Source: Paenibacillus hexagrammi
Lineage (GTDB): Bacteria; Bacillota; Bacilli; Paenibacillales; NBRC-103111
Assembly (NCBI RefSeq): GCF_021513275.1
Contig: NZ_CP090978.1
Coordinates: forward strand, 806,001 to 870,000
DNA length: 64,000 bases
Direction of reading: 5' to 3'
Shown: positions 39,761 to 47,279 of the stretch, one piece after another
How the letters are laid out: every line of letters begins with the position of its first letter
Position numbering within the stretch: the first letter of the stretch is position 1
Position numbers and translations under genes: made by a program
The notes under the pieces: model-generated
Told to the model about the DNA's origin: nothing
Database searches by the model: none
What the model saw: the letters and a program-made list of their open reading frames with translations, nothing else

Positions 39761-41347
39761 TTAAGCACCTCCAGAAGGATTGGATGGAACTTTGAAGCGG
39801 AGTCCGGTCGATGTTCGCTCCGCTGCCGGGGAGGCAGAGGATCTGGCCGAGCCCGAGCTCGCCGCGCGATCGGCCATCGCGGATCTGGCCGCGCCCGAGC
39901 TCGCCGCGCGATCGGCTCCCGCGGATCTGGCCGAGCCCGAGCTCGCCGCGCGATCGGCCTCCGCGGATCTGGCCGCGCCTGAGCTCGCCGCGCGATCGGC
40001 TCCTGCGGATCCGGCCGCGCCCGAGCTCGCCGCGCGATCGGCTCCTGCGGATCCGGCCGAGCCCGAGCTCGCCGCGGGAGCGGCTCCTGCGGATCTGGCC
40101 GCGCCCGAGCTCGCCGCGCGAGTGGCCTCCGCGGATCTGGCCGAGCCCGAGCTCGCCGCGGGAGCGGCTCCTGCGGATCCGGCCGCGCCCGAGCTCGCCG
40201 CGCGATCGGCCTCCGCGGATCTGGCCGCGCCCGAGCTCGCCGCGCGATCGGCCTCCGCGGATCTGGCCGAGCCCGAGCTCGCCGCGGGAGCGGCTCCTGC
40301 GGATCCGGCCGAGCCCGAGCTCGCCGCGGGAGCGGCCTCCGCGGATCTGGCCGCGCCCGAGCTCGCCGCGCGAGCTGCCATCGCGGATCCGGCCGCGCCC
40401 GCGCTCGTTGCGCGATCGGCTCCTGCGGATCCGGCCGAGCTCGAGCTCGTCGCGCGAGCAGCTCCCGCGGATCCGGCCGCGCCCGAGCTCGCCGCGCGAG
40501 CAGCCTCCGCGGATCCGGCCGCGCCCGAGCTCGCCGCGCGAGTGGCCTCCGCGGATCTGGCCGAGCCCGAGCTCGCCGCGGGAGCGGCTCCTGCGGATCC
40601 GGCCGAGCCCGAGCTCGCCGCGCGATCGGCCTCCGCGGATCTGGCCGCGCCCGAGCTCGCCGCGCGATCGGCCTCCGCGGATCTGGCCGAGCCCGAGCTC
40701 GCCGCGGGAGCGGCTCCTGCGGATCCGGCCGAGCCCGAGCTCGCCGCGGGAGCGGCCTCCGCGGATCTGGCCGCGCCCGAGCTCGCCGCGCGAGCTGCCA
40801 TCGCGGATCCGGCCGCGCCCGCGCTCGTTGCGCGATCGGCTCCTGCGGATCCGGCCGAGCTCGAGCTCGTCGCGCGAGCAGCTCCCGCGGATCCGGCCGC
40901 GCCCGAGCTCGCCGCGCGAGCAGCCTCCGCGGATCCGGCCGCGCCCGAGCTCGCCGCGCGATCGGCTCCCTCTTTTGAAGAGGTGTTCGGCTTGGCGCCG
41001 AAATTGTTACCCAGATTGAGAGAGCCACTTAACTCTTTGATATCGATATGATCGAGACGAAAGGTCAAATTTTCTAGGACAGGTTGATGCACATGCAGTG
41101 TATCGATGCGGATTTCCGGCCTTTTCGAATGAATATCTGCCAATCGTTCTTCTAATTTCTGAATCCTGGCTTCTAAATCTTTGACCATGGATTGCTCTTT
41201 GACAGCCGTCAGCTCCTTTACTGTTTTTTGATAAGGAGTACGAGCCTGAGTAGGGAAATCAGTCTGACTAGGAATAGGAGTAGGGACTGGAGCAGCATGA
41301 GCGGGTTTACTGGGCGGCGTCTGCTTTTTAAAAAACCACATACCCAT
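39761..41347 (-). CDS. GerPC-like protein with a 27-unit Ala/Ser repeat domain
   Basis: A 528-residue protein. The N-terminal ~135 residues resemble GerPC: a Pro-rich start, a coiled coil (VKDLEARIQKLEERLADIH) and a beta-rich segment ending ELSGSLNLGNNFG. Residues about 128-505 are 27 tandem 14-residue repeats of the type ADRAASSGAAGSAE, followed by a 23-residue end. GerPC of other spore formers, as I recall it, has no such domain. The repeat DNA is far more GC-rich than the flanks. It is placed between two GerP-like genes in one operon, so spore-coat location is likely. Confidence 0.82.
   Translation of the reverse strand: MGMWFFKKQTPPSKPAHAAPVPTPIPSQTDFPTQARTPYQKTVKELTAVKEQSMVKDLEARIQKLEERLADIHSKRPEIRIDTLHVHQPVLENLTFRLDHIDIKELSGSLNLGNNFGAKPNTSSKEGADRAASSGAAGSAEAARAASSGAAGSAGAARATSSSSAGSAGADRATSAGAAGSAMAARAASSGAARSAEAAPAASSGSAGSAGAAPAASSGSARSAEADRAASSGAARSAEADRAASSGSAGSAGAAPAASSGSARSAEATRAASSGAAGSAEAARAASSGAAGSAGAARATSSSSAGSAGADRATSAGAAGSAMAARAASSGAARSAEAAPAASSGSAGSAGAAPAASSGSARSAEADRAASSGAARSAEADRAASSGAAGSAGAAPAASSGSARSAEATRAASSGAARSAGAAPAASSGSAGSAGADRAASSGAAGSAGADRAASSGAARSAEADRAASSGSARSAGADRAASSGAARSAMADRAASSGSARSSASPAAERTSTGLRFKVPSNPSGGA
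39833..40966. repeat. 27 tandem 42-bp repeats with a 420-bp higher-order period
   Basis: The GC-rich tract is 27 units of 42 bp, each containing the palindrome CGAGCTCG or a variant. Units 1-10 and 11-20 (counted from the protein N-terminus) are nearly identical, so a 10-unit (420-bp) block was duplicated; for example 40381-40440 equals 40801-40860. Because 42 is a multiple of three and the repeats lack stops, long frames are open on both strands. Confidence 0.93.
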
Positions 41348-41350
41348 AAT

Positions 41351-41569
41351 TTAGCCTTTTCGATTGTGCTGAGGGGTGTCAACTCGGTCCCGGTCGATGA
41401 CAACATGGGAGTTCGCTGCCGCTTGATTGTTTTTACCGGATATTTCGCCGAAGCCGTCATTGGACTTACTGTGATGCTTGCGTCCAACAATTCGATTATC
41501 CCCTTTATTGACACTTGAAGAGTCTTGGATGGAGTCTATATGGATATTTTGAAATCGAATATGTACCAT
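41351..41569 (-). CDS. GerPA/GerPF-like spore protein
   Basis: A 72-residue protein: VHIRFQNIHIDSIQDSSSVN, then a Lys/Ser-rich middle, then VIDRDRVDTP. It is the first gene of the minus-strand GerP-like operon. The frame is open to 41674, but AAGGAGG upstream of the ATG at 41569 and the family start fix the shorter form. It is followed 3 bp later by the GerPC-like gene. Confidence 0.75.
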   Translation of the reverse strand: MVHIRFQNIHIDSIQDSSSVNKGDNRIVGRKHHSKSNDGFGEISGKNNQAAANSHVVIDRDRVDTPQHNRKG

Positions 41570-41677
41570 GGTCAATGCCTCCTTGATGACTCTGATTACT
41601 CTATATATATGGGGACAACCGGAGCATTTATCCCTCTTTGTGTAATCCAATAAACGCTTAGCCGTGATGGCCAAACG

Positions 41678-42124
41678 TTAGGTGAAGTGAATGGGGATCT
41701 GAGTTTCACCTGATGCCGGGGATAAGGGGATTCGTATAATGAGCAAACCGTTATGATATCGGGCCTGCATTCGATCTGTCAGCGCTCTTCCGGTCAGAGG
41801 AATTCGCCTTTCGAAGGAACCGAAAAACCGCTCGGACATTTTCATTTGTTCATCCAACACTTGGTAAGGGCGAACCAGAGTCCCTCTGATAACCAGATTC
41901 GATTCGACGACGGAGAGCTGCACCTGCTGAGGTGAGGAGAGTCCGGGAACCTCGATGATAATTACGACTTCATTGGCCGTTTCATACATATCGACTCTGG
42001 GGCCGGTAAGCGGGAGGACGCTGGCAATATCCTGCCAGAAATCAGGTCCCAGCACATCGCCTGCTTGTGCTTGAAGCCCTTTCCAGTCGGTTTTGGGCGT
42101 ACGATTGCTATTATTCGGCTTCAA
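41678..42124 (-). CDS. Hsp20/alpha-crystallin-like protein
   Basis: A 148-residue small heat-shock-type protein. The alpha-crystallin domain spans about 43-135 (VDMYETANEVVIIIEVPGLS, FFGSFERRIPLTGRA, YHNGLLIIRIPL) and a C-terminal IPI motif follows. In spore formers, Hsp20-like proteins such as CotM are coat components; its position beside GerP-like genes suggests that role here. Confidence 0.85.
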   Translation of the reverse strand: MKPNNSNRTPKTDWKGLQAQAGDVLGPDFWQDIASVLPLTGPRVDMYETANEVVIIIEVPGLSSPQQVQLSVVESNLVIRGTLVRPYQVLDEQMKMSERFFGSFERRIPLTGRALTDRMQARYHNGLLIIRIPLSPASGETQIPIHFT

Positions 42125-42469
42125 TGGGCATCACCTACTGACTTCAGACTTACGTTTCGAAGTTGACCTCCTTCTAGCCTATGTGAGCTCTTGGCGGAAT
42201 ATGGCATACTCTCCGTAGACTAAGCTTCTTCCAAAACGATTGAGCTTCAATTTTCATTTATTAAAAATCAGGGCGGCCGCCCTAACATACTGCCTATTCG
42301 TGATTCCGATAACTCTCTTTAACAACAAATCCTATCATGTTTACTAACGAGTCGGAAAAAGTAACTCATATGCGCTCCCATGAATCGCGTGTTGTTACAG
42401 CGTGCTACCAAGTGGCGCTACAGAACGATATTTGAATAGGAACAAAAATGTGTAACAAAGCGAAAATCA

Positions 42470-42499
42470 AAAAGCAACGGTCCGTGGACCGCCGCTTTT
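42470..42499 (-). terminator. Terminator after the SASP gene
   Basis: CGGTCC/GGACCG with outer AAAAGC/GCTTTT form a strong hairpin. On the minus strand GCTTTTTGATTTT follows. The rest of the 42125-42593 gap shows no gene. Confidence 0.75.
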
Positions 42500-42593
42500 C
42501 CTTACCATTCTAGAACTTGCAGGTGTAGAGACCCCGCATAAGTACCTGAATTGCTTCGGAGCTAAGGCTCCACCCACTTAGCTAGGAGTTATC

Positions 42594-42884
42594 TTACCTC
42601 TCTGTACGCTGCTGCGCGAGCTGCTGCTGCGCCATGCGCACGAGCTCGCGCACCATAGCGCCGCCAATCGGACCGCCGACTCGGCCGGCGTCTTCGGATC
42701 GCAGCTGCCCGTTATAGCCGGGCGTAAGCGGCACGCCTAGCGTGCGGGCTACCTCGTACTTCACCAGATCGGGACGATCTGGGTTCACGGGGTAGCCCTT
42801 ATCCTTCATCACTTGGGCCTTAAGCTGGCCCAAGCCATGCTCGGAACCGGGGACTATCGCCCGATTGCTTCTTCTTCGAGCCAT
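42594..42884 (-). CDS. Alpha/beta-type small acid-soluble spore protein
   Basis: A 96-residue DNA-binding SASP that protects spore DNA. Family motifs: LVKYEVARTLGVPL (including the germination-protease region), GGPIGGAMVRELVRMAQQQL. The N-terminal ~35 residues are longer than in classic members. A ribosome site (GAGGTGATC) precedes the ATG at 42884. Expected to be transcribed in the forespore. Confidence 0.93.
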   Translation of the reverse strand: MARRRSNRAIVPGSEHGLGQLKAQVMKDKGYPVNPDRPDLVKYEVARTLGVPLTPGYNGQLRSEDAGRVGGPIGGAMVRELVRMAQQQLAQQRTER

Positions 42885-42952
42885 GATTGATCACCTCATG
42901 GCTAGGATACCCTTGCATTGGGATATTTAGCAGAATGCCTCCTCATGTAATT

Positions 42953-43408
42953 TCAGCTTTGCTGAGGATTTGCCGGGGCATTGGAGGCAAAACTTCGGAA
43001 CGTAAAATATTTATGACCTAAATAATTTCCAATCGTATACAAACCGTTTCCGACTAAAATAGCTGCATTGTGAAGGAGAGTAGGACCTACCCCTGGAAGC
43101 AGGCGGGACGCTGTACCTGCAAGGAACCAGCTGAATCCATAGGAGATACCATAGCAACAGCCGATGACGATTGCAAATCTCCACCAGCTGTTCTTTATGC
43201 TGACCTCAGACCGGAACGTGAAGGTCCGATTCAGGGCAAAGCTGACGATAGCTCCGATCGTGTTGCCGGCGAAAGTGGATAGCCAGTAATTCAGGTGTGC
43301 AAGGTTAAAAAACGCAAAGCTGCTCCCTAGTCCGACAAGTGTATTGAGTACGCCCACGAGCAGGAAGCGAACGAAGCTGCCCGTTAATAAACGTCGTAAA
43401 TGTTTCAT
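42953..43408 (-). CDS. GtrA-family membrane protein
   Basis: A 151-residue protein with four predicted membrane helices and the GtrA pattern FVRFLLVGVLNTLVGLGSS, FALNRTFTFRS and YLGHKYFTFRS. GtrA proteins are thought to flip undecaprenyl- or dolichyl-linked sugars. The gene lies 4 bp after a GtrB-type glycosyltransferase in one operon, the usual pair for glycosylating cell-surface polymers. Confidence 0.9.
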   Translation of the reverse strand: MKHLRRLLTGSFVRFLLVGVLNTLVGLGSSFAFFNLAHLNYWLSTFAGNTIGAIVSFALNRTFTFRSEVSIKNSWWRFAIVIGCCYGISYGFSWFLAGTASRLLPGVGPTLLHNAAILVGNGLYTIGNYLGHKYFTFRSFASNAPANPQQS

Positions 43409-43412
43409 CTTA

Positions 43413-44429
43413 TTAACTACCTGATGATGGTGCCGACTTGGTTAGATGCTGGTGATGGGACTGTGCAAGCTGAGTGCTATCTGATATCGCTTCTTTTTCA
43501 ATGATATATAGAGGACGGCGTTTGACTTCCTTGTAAATCTTTCCAACATATTCTCCAATCAACCCTAACGCGAGCAGCTGCACGCCCCCGATCAGCCAAA
43601 CCGAGAGGACAAGCGAAGTCCAGCCGGTTACGGTAGAACCTAAGAGTTTGCCGATAATTGCGTAAATGCCAGCGACAATGCTAAGCGCGGACAGAACGAA
43701 TCCCATCGCAGTTACAAAGCGGATAGGTGTAACGCTGAACGATGTAATGCCGTCGAAGGCAAAAGCCAGCATTTTTTTGAGCGGGTACTTGGATTCTCCC
43801 GCAAACCGCTCCTTGCGGTCATAATACACTTTCGTAGAACGAAAGCCGAGCAAAGGGACCATGCCGCGTAAGAATAGATTCACTTCCTGGAATTTATCAA
43901 GCTCATCCAGCGTCCGCTTGCTCATGAGTCGGAAGTCGGCATGATTATAGTGAATGTTGACGCCCATTCGGGTCATCAGCTTATAAAATCCTTGCGCAGT
44001 GGCTCTTTTGAACCAGGTATCCGTAGAGCGGCTTTGTCTAATGCCATATACGATATCATAGCCTTCGCGGTATCGGACAACAAACTCGCGGATTGCATCC
44101 ACGTCATCTTGTAAATCCGCATCAATAGAGACGACGCAGTCGGCGTAGCTCCTAGCTTTCATGAGTCCTGCCAACAAAGCTCTTTGATGACCGGCATTTC
44201 TGGCCAGCTTGAGTCCTGTTACAAAGGGGTTAACCGAGTGAAATTGTTCAATCAATGGCCATGTCGCATCCTTACTGCCGTCATCAACAAGCAGCATGGT
44301 GCTAGAAGAGGAGATCAGCTGCTCCTCGATTAATGAGTCCAGAACGCCGCTCAGTTGAAATACTGTTTCTGGCAGCACTTCTTCCTCGTTGTAGCAGGGC
44401 ACGACGATGGTTAAAACGGGATTAGTCAC
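43413..44429 (-). CDS. GtrB/CsbB-type family 2 glycosyltransferase
   Basis: A 338-residue membrane-associated GT2 enzyme that should make a polyprenyl-phosphate sugar. GT-A domain motifs: VPCYNEEEVLPETV, LLVDDGSKDAT, SIDADLQDD and the later DFRLMSKRT; two C-terminal helices follow (TAMGFVLSALSIVAGIYAI and VLSVWLIGGVQLLALGLIGE). It is operonic with the GtrA gene. Confidence 0.92.
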   Translation of the reverse strand: MTNPVLTIVVPCYNEEEVLPETVFQLSGVLDSLIEEQLISSSSTMLLVDDGSKDATWPLIEQFHSVNPFVTGLKLARNAGHQRALLAGLMKARSYADCVVSIDADLQDDVDAIREFVVRYREGYDIVYGIRQSRSTDTWFKRATAQGFYKLMTRMGVNIHYNHADFRLMSKRTLDELDKFQEVNLFLRGMVPLLGFRSTKVYYDRKERFAGESKYPLKKMLAFAFDGITSFSVTPIRFVTAMGFVLSALSIVAGIYAIIGKLLGSTVTGWTSLVLSVWLIGGVQLLALGLIGEYVGKIYKEVKRRPLYIIEKEAISDSTQLAQSHHQHLTKSAPSSGS

Positions 44430-44700
44430 AAGTCTTCGTCTCCATCCTTGAAGAGTAGGTTAGCTTTTCCATATCTTGCATTCATTATAGCGCAAACGTC
44501 AGCGAAATTTTAATTTAATAAATGAAAACCATTTGCTCGCTAGCTGCGTCCATCTAATAAACGCTATAAATATGGATGATGTTTCTATTAAAGGAGGTAT
44601 TTACAAAAAAATTAACTTGGACTTCATCTTGTAAGGCCGTAAAGTGAAATTTGTTAAGCGAATGTTCACCGGTAAGGATATGAGGAAAGTGTGAGGAGTT

Positions 44701-45972
44701 GTGAGGAAGATGGATGGAGTGGATCGGGCGAAGAAGCCGATGTCCGTTCGCATCGTGATGTCTGTTGTTGTTCTGATGCTGATTAGCCGAGCGCTGCTGC
44801 TCTTCACCGGCTATGTTGGAATGAATTTGTTCAGCGAATTCTCGGTGCGGCCTACTTATCAGCAAGATGCACCAGGCAGTGTATCCGAATGGACGATGAA
44901 GCTGCCTGAGAAGCTGGACAGTACGAGGAAACTGGAGCTTGAAGATTTTATTAAATTCGATACCTATTCCTATTTAAAAATCGCGGAGCATGGCTACGAT
45001 CAAGTGAAGATGGATGAGCCGCATACGGCAGCCAATTGGGTGTTTTTCCCTTTATACCCTTTGCTTATTTATTTGTCAGGTATAATCATTAGGCTGGATC
45101 CATCCATTGTCGGTATGATCTTATCCAATCTTTTTTTACTGGGGGCTCTGTTCTACGTATATGCCATTGCCTTACAGCGGGGTTTTAGCAGAAGCCAAGC
45201 GGGCAGCGTACTCCTACTGATATTGATTTATCCCTCGTCCCTTTACTACTCTGTTCCGTATACGGAGAGTTTGTTTCTGCTGCTGTCCGCGGCTTCCATT
45301 TATTACTCCGGGAATAAGCAGTATGGGCTTGCATTTCTCGCGGCAAGCTTATCGACGGTAACCAGAGTTCCGGGCTTTGTGAATCTTGCCTTTGTACTGG
45401 GGACGATCTGTTTAGATGAAGGCCTTCACTGGACGCGGCGCTACTTGAAATATGCGCTCTATAGTATGCTGTCTCTTGTTCCAATGGGCCTTTATTTGCT
45501 GCACATGAAGAGCATCACCGGAGATTGGCTGGCTCCCTTCCATGAGCAAAGCCTGCATTGGTTCCGCTATACCACAGCCCCTTTTACAAACTATGTTGGT
45601 TTTTTGAAGAATCCCTATTTCTCCACGCCTGATGGCTGGGACAATGGCTTGATTGCTTTTACAGTTTCAACTGCTGTCTTTGTCATCTTCATCGCCTATC
45701 TGTTGACGAGTGGTAAGAAGCTGCTTCGGGATCGAAAGGAATTGCTTTTTTACATATACGGCGTTCTGCTTATCGTGATTCCGTTTTCCAGTCAACCGCT
45801 GTTTCTGGTCAGTGTAGTGCGTTATATGATGGTCAGTCTTCCTTTTTATATGTATTTGATGAGTCTTTCAGCAAAGCACGACAACGTCAGACTCCTGTAT
45901 CTCATGTTCTTTATCATACTCAACGTGATCACGACCATCGGTTATTTTAACGGCTATTATTTTGTCATCTAA
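44701..45972 (+). CDS. PIG-V-like multi-membrane glycosyltransferase
   Basis: A GT-C type protein of about 423 residues with many helices and the mannosyltransferase PIG-V-like signature: FDTYSYLKIAEHGYD near the N-terminus, then NWVFFPLYPLLI, YPSSLYYSVPYTESLFLLLS and VTRVPGFVNLAF. It would transfer a sugar from a polyprenyl-phosphate donor, which the divergent GtrB-type enzyme could supply. The start is uncertain: GTG 44701 or ATG 44710; GAGGAG lies at 44692-44697. Confidence 0.82.
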   Translation: MRKMDGVDRAKKPMSVRIVMSVVVLMLISRALLLFTGYVGMNLFSEFSVRPTYQQDAPGSVSEWTMKLPEKLDSTRKLELEDFIKFDTYSYLKIAEHGYDQVKMDEPHTAANWVFFPLYPLLIYLSGIIIRLDPSIVGMILSNLFLLGALFYVYAIALQRGFSRSQAGSVLLLILIYPSSLYYSVPYTESLFLLLSAASIYYSGNKQYGLAFLAASLSTVTRVPGFVNLAFVLGTICLDEGLHWTRRYLKYALYSMLSLVPMGLYLLHMKSITGDWLAPFHEQSLHWFRYTTAPFTNYVGFLKNPYFSTPDGWDNGLIAFTVSTAVFVIFIAYLLTSGKKLLRDRKELLFYIYGVLLIVIPFSSQPLFLVSVVRYMMVSLPFYMYLMSLSAKHDNVRLLYLMFFIILNVITTIGYFNGYYFVI

Positions 45973-45990
45973 ATGTCGTTCAAACAAGAG

Positions 45991-46027
45991 AAACGGCTGG
46001 TACGTCTTGGAACGTCCAGCCGTTTTG
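45991..46027 (+). terminator. Terminator between the GT-C and YjcZ genes
   Basis: AAACGGCTGG and ACGT pair with ACGT and CCAGCCGTTT, followed by TG-T residues; on the minus strand the complementary T residues follow, so it may serve both convergent genes. Confidence 0.82.
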
Positions 46028-46034
46028 TATGCTA

Positions 46035-46142
46035 TTACAGTCCGAATCCAAATGTGCTAAGAACGATAACCAAGAGGATGTATAAAACAAGGACTACAGT
46101 TGTGCTCATGTAACCAACTCCAGTTCCGCAACCATAACTCAT
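46035..46142 (-). CDS. YjcZ-family sporulation peptide
   Basis: A 35-residue peptide of the YjcZ/SscA type: a Gly/Tyr-rich start (MSYGCGTGVGYM), one hydrophobic helix (TVVLVLYILLVIVLS) and an FGFGL end. Such peptides are found in the spores of many Bacillales. GGGAGGG sits 6 bp before the ATG at 46142. A sigma-K-like promoter lies upstream (46166-46192). It is too short for standard gene finding, but family match and ribosome site agree. Confidence 0.82.
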   Translation of the reverse strand: MSYGCGTGVGYMSTTVVLVLYILLVIVLSTFGFGL

Positions 46143-46165
46143 GTAAATCCCTCCCTTCACCATAC

Positions 46166-46192
46166 ACTATATGTCTTTTGTCTAGAAGGAGT
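46166..46192 (-). promoter_or_regulatory. Sigma-K-like promoter for the YjcZ peptide
   Basis: On the minus strand, AC (46192-46191), 17 bp, then CATATAGT (46173-46166), matching the mother-cell sigma-K pattern AC-N16/17-CATANNNT. This agrees with a spore-coat role for the downstream peptide. Confidence 0.45.
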
Positions 46193-46281
46193 ATGGATGA
46201 ATGTCCCGTATCCCAAAAATGTTATTGCTCTTTTCATACGGCTAGTACGAATATTACGGGGGGAGGCCTACTTGGTTTATG

Positions 46282-46680
46282 CTAAACCTCCTCGATCAGC
46301 TGTCGTTCTTCGAAGACTCGTTTCACCACAAACATGGCGTTGAGAACCCGGGGGAATCCTGAGTATGGCGTACAGTGCATGACAGCTTCTACAATTTCAC
46401 GCGGGGTGAGACCTACGTTGAGCGCAGCATTCACGTGTACCTGCAGCTGCGGCTCGCATCCGCCTTGAGCTGTCAGCGCGGCAAGCGTGACCAGCTGCCT
46501 CTGCTGTAACGTCAGCCCCTCCCGTGAGTAGATATCTCCAAAAGCAAACTCAATTACATATCGTGCCAGATCCGGGGCTACGGCCTGAAGGGAATCGACC
46601 ACACGTTTGCCGCCTTCTCCGTCAACCTCCATCAATTTTTCCCAGCCTCTTTCAAAGCGTTCAGTGCCAGTCATTGTCAT
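46282..46680 (-). CDS. Carboxymuconolactone decarboxylase-family protein
   Basis: A 132-residue AhpD-like helical protein with the CMD pattern: VIEFAFGDIYSREGLTLQQR, LVTLAALTAQGG and LNVGLTPREIVEAVMHCTPY. It lacks the CxxC pair of peroxidatic AhpD; single Cys residues are present. As I recall, in Bacillus subtilis a similar gene (yraC) is controlled by the MerR-family AdhR, and here a MerR gene is divergent. Aldehyde or electrophile stress is therefore a likely role. Confidence 0.88.
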   Translation of the reverse strand: MTMTGTERFERGWEKLMEVDGEGGKRVVDSLQAVAPDLARYVIEFAFGDIYSREGLTLQQRQLVTLAALTAQGGCEPQLQVHVNAALNVGLTPREIVEAVMHCTPYSGFPRVLNAMFVVKRVFEERQLIEEV

Positions 46681-46715
46681 CGCTATTCCTCCATTCGTAT
46701 AAAAAGCATACGCTT

Positions 46716-46746
46716 ATGGTAAGGCTTAGAGCGCGCTCTAATGCAA
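46716..46746 (-). promoter_or_regulatory. MerR-type promoter with palindromic operator in a 19-bp spacer
   Basis: On the minus strand TTGCAT (complement of 46741-46746) and TACCAT (complement of 46716-46721) are 19 bp apart, the stretched spacing of MerR-activated promoters. The spacer contains the perfect palindrome TTAGAGCGCGCTCTAA (46726-46741, overlapping the -35 by one base). Confidence 0.7.
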
Positions 46747-46785
46747 GTGGTTTTCGCAGCTTTTTTTTCGAGGTATACTAGAAGC

Positions 46786-47157
46786 ATGGATAAACAATGG
46801 AATATTCAACAAATCTCCGAGCATACCGGCTTAAGTGCCCATACGCTGAGATACTATGAGAAGATAGGCTTAATGCGACATGTTTCCAGGGACGCCAGCG
46901 GCTATAGGCAATACACGGAAGCTGATTTGTCGTGGCTGGAATTTTTGATAAGGCTCAGAGATATGGGGATGCCAATAGCCCAGATGAAGCGGTATGCTCA
47001 GCTGCGCAGCCAAGGGGATTCGACTGTGACGGAGAGGCGGAGGCTGCTTGAGGAGCATCATCACCAAGTGAAGCGGCATATCGAGGAGCTGCTTGAGCAT
47101 GCGGGCAGCATTGAGAAGAAAATACTTCTTTATAAGCGGATGGAGGAGGGAACATAA
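46786..47157 (+). CDS. MerR-family regulator (AdhR/NmlR-like, no Cys)
   Basis: A 123-residue regulator with an N-terminal winged helix (WNIQQISEHTGLSAHTLRYY, then EKIGL) and a C-terminal coiled coil (RRLLEEHHHQVKRHIEELLE). It should activate the divergent CMD gene through the palindromic operator. NmlR/AdhR proteins typically sense electrophiles through a Cys near LxFIxCLRxxGM; here that segment reads FLIRLRDMGM and the protein has no Cys at all. No ribosome site is evident; TATACT (46774-46779) lies 6 bp before the ATG, so the mRNA may be leaderless. Confidence 0.88.
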   Translation: MDKQWNIQQISEHTGLSAHTLRYYEKIGLMRHVSRDASGYRQYTEADLSWLEFLIRLRDMGMPIAQMKRYAQLRSQGDSTVTERRRLLEEHHHQVKRHIEELLEHAGSIEKKILLYKRMEEGT

Positions 47158-47235
47158 AAGAAAGAGCGAGCTCTCCCTGATTAGGTCACATGTATGTATG
47201 CAATCCAAATATCAATTTTGCAAAGGAAGAAAATA

Positions 47236-47271
47236 AAGAGCAGAGTCCTCGTTAGTAGGAGCTCTGCTCTT
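47236..47271 (+). terminator. Terminator between the MerR and chemoreceptor genes
   Basis: AAGAGCAGAG plus TCCT pair with AGGA plus CTCTGCTCTT (one bulge). It lies between convergent genes and can act in both directions. Confidence 0.82.
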
Positions 47272-47279
47272 ATCTTTTC

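Noticed and set aside
39833-40966. Possible CRISPR array
   Set aside because: The 42-bp units are contiguous and have no unique spacers between them; the unit length is a multiple of three and encodes a protein repeat continuous with a GerPC-like domain.
39670-41051. Long alternative reading frames across the repeat (Arg/Pro-rich on the minus strand, two Ala/Pro- or Arg/Pro-rich on the plus strand)
   Set aside because: They are a by-product of stop-free GC-rich repeats. They have no ribosome site or family similarity, while the GerPC-like frame has both context and a conserved N-terminal domain.
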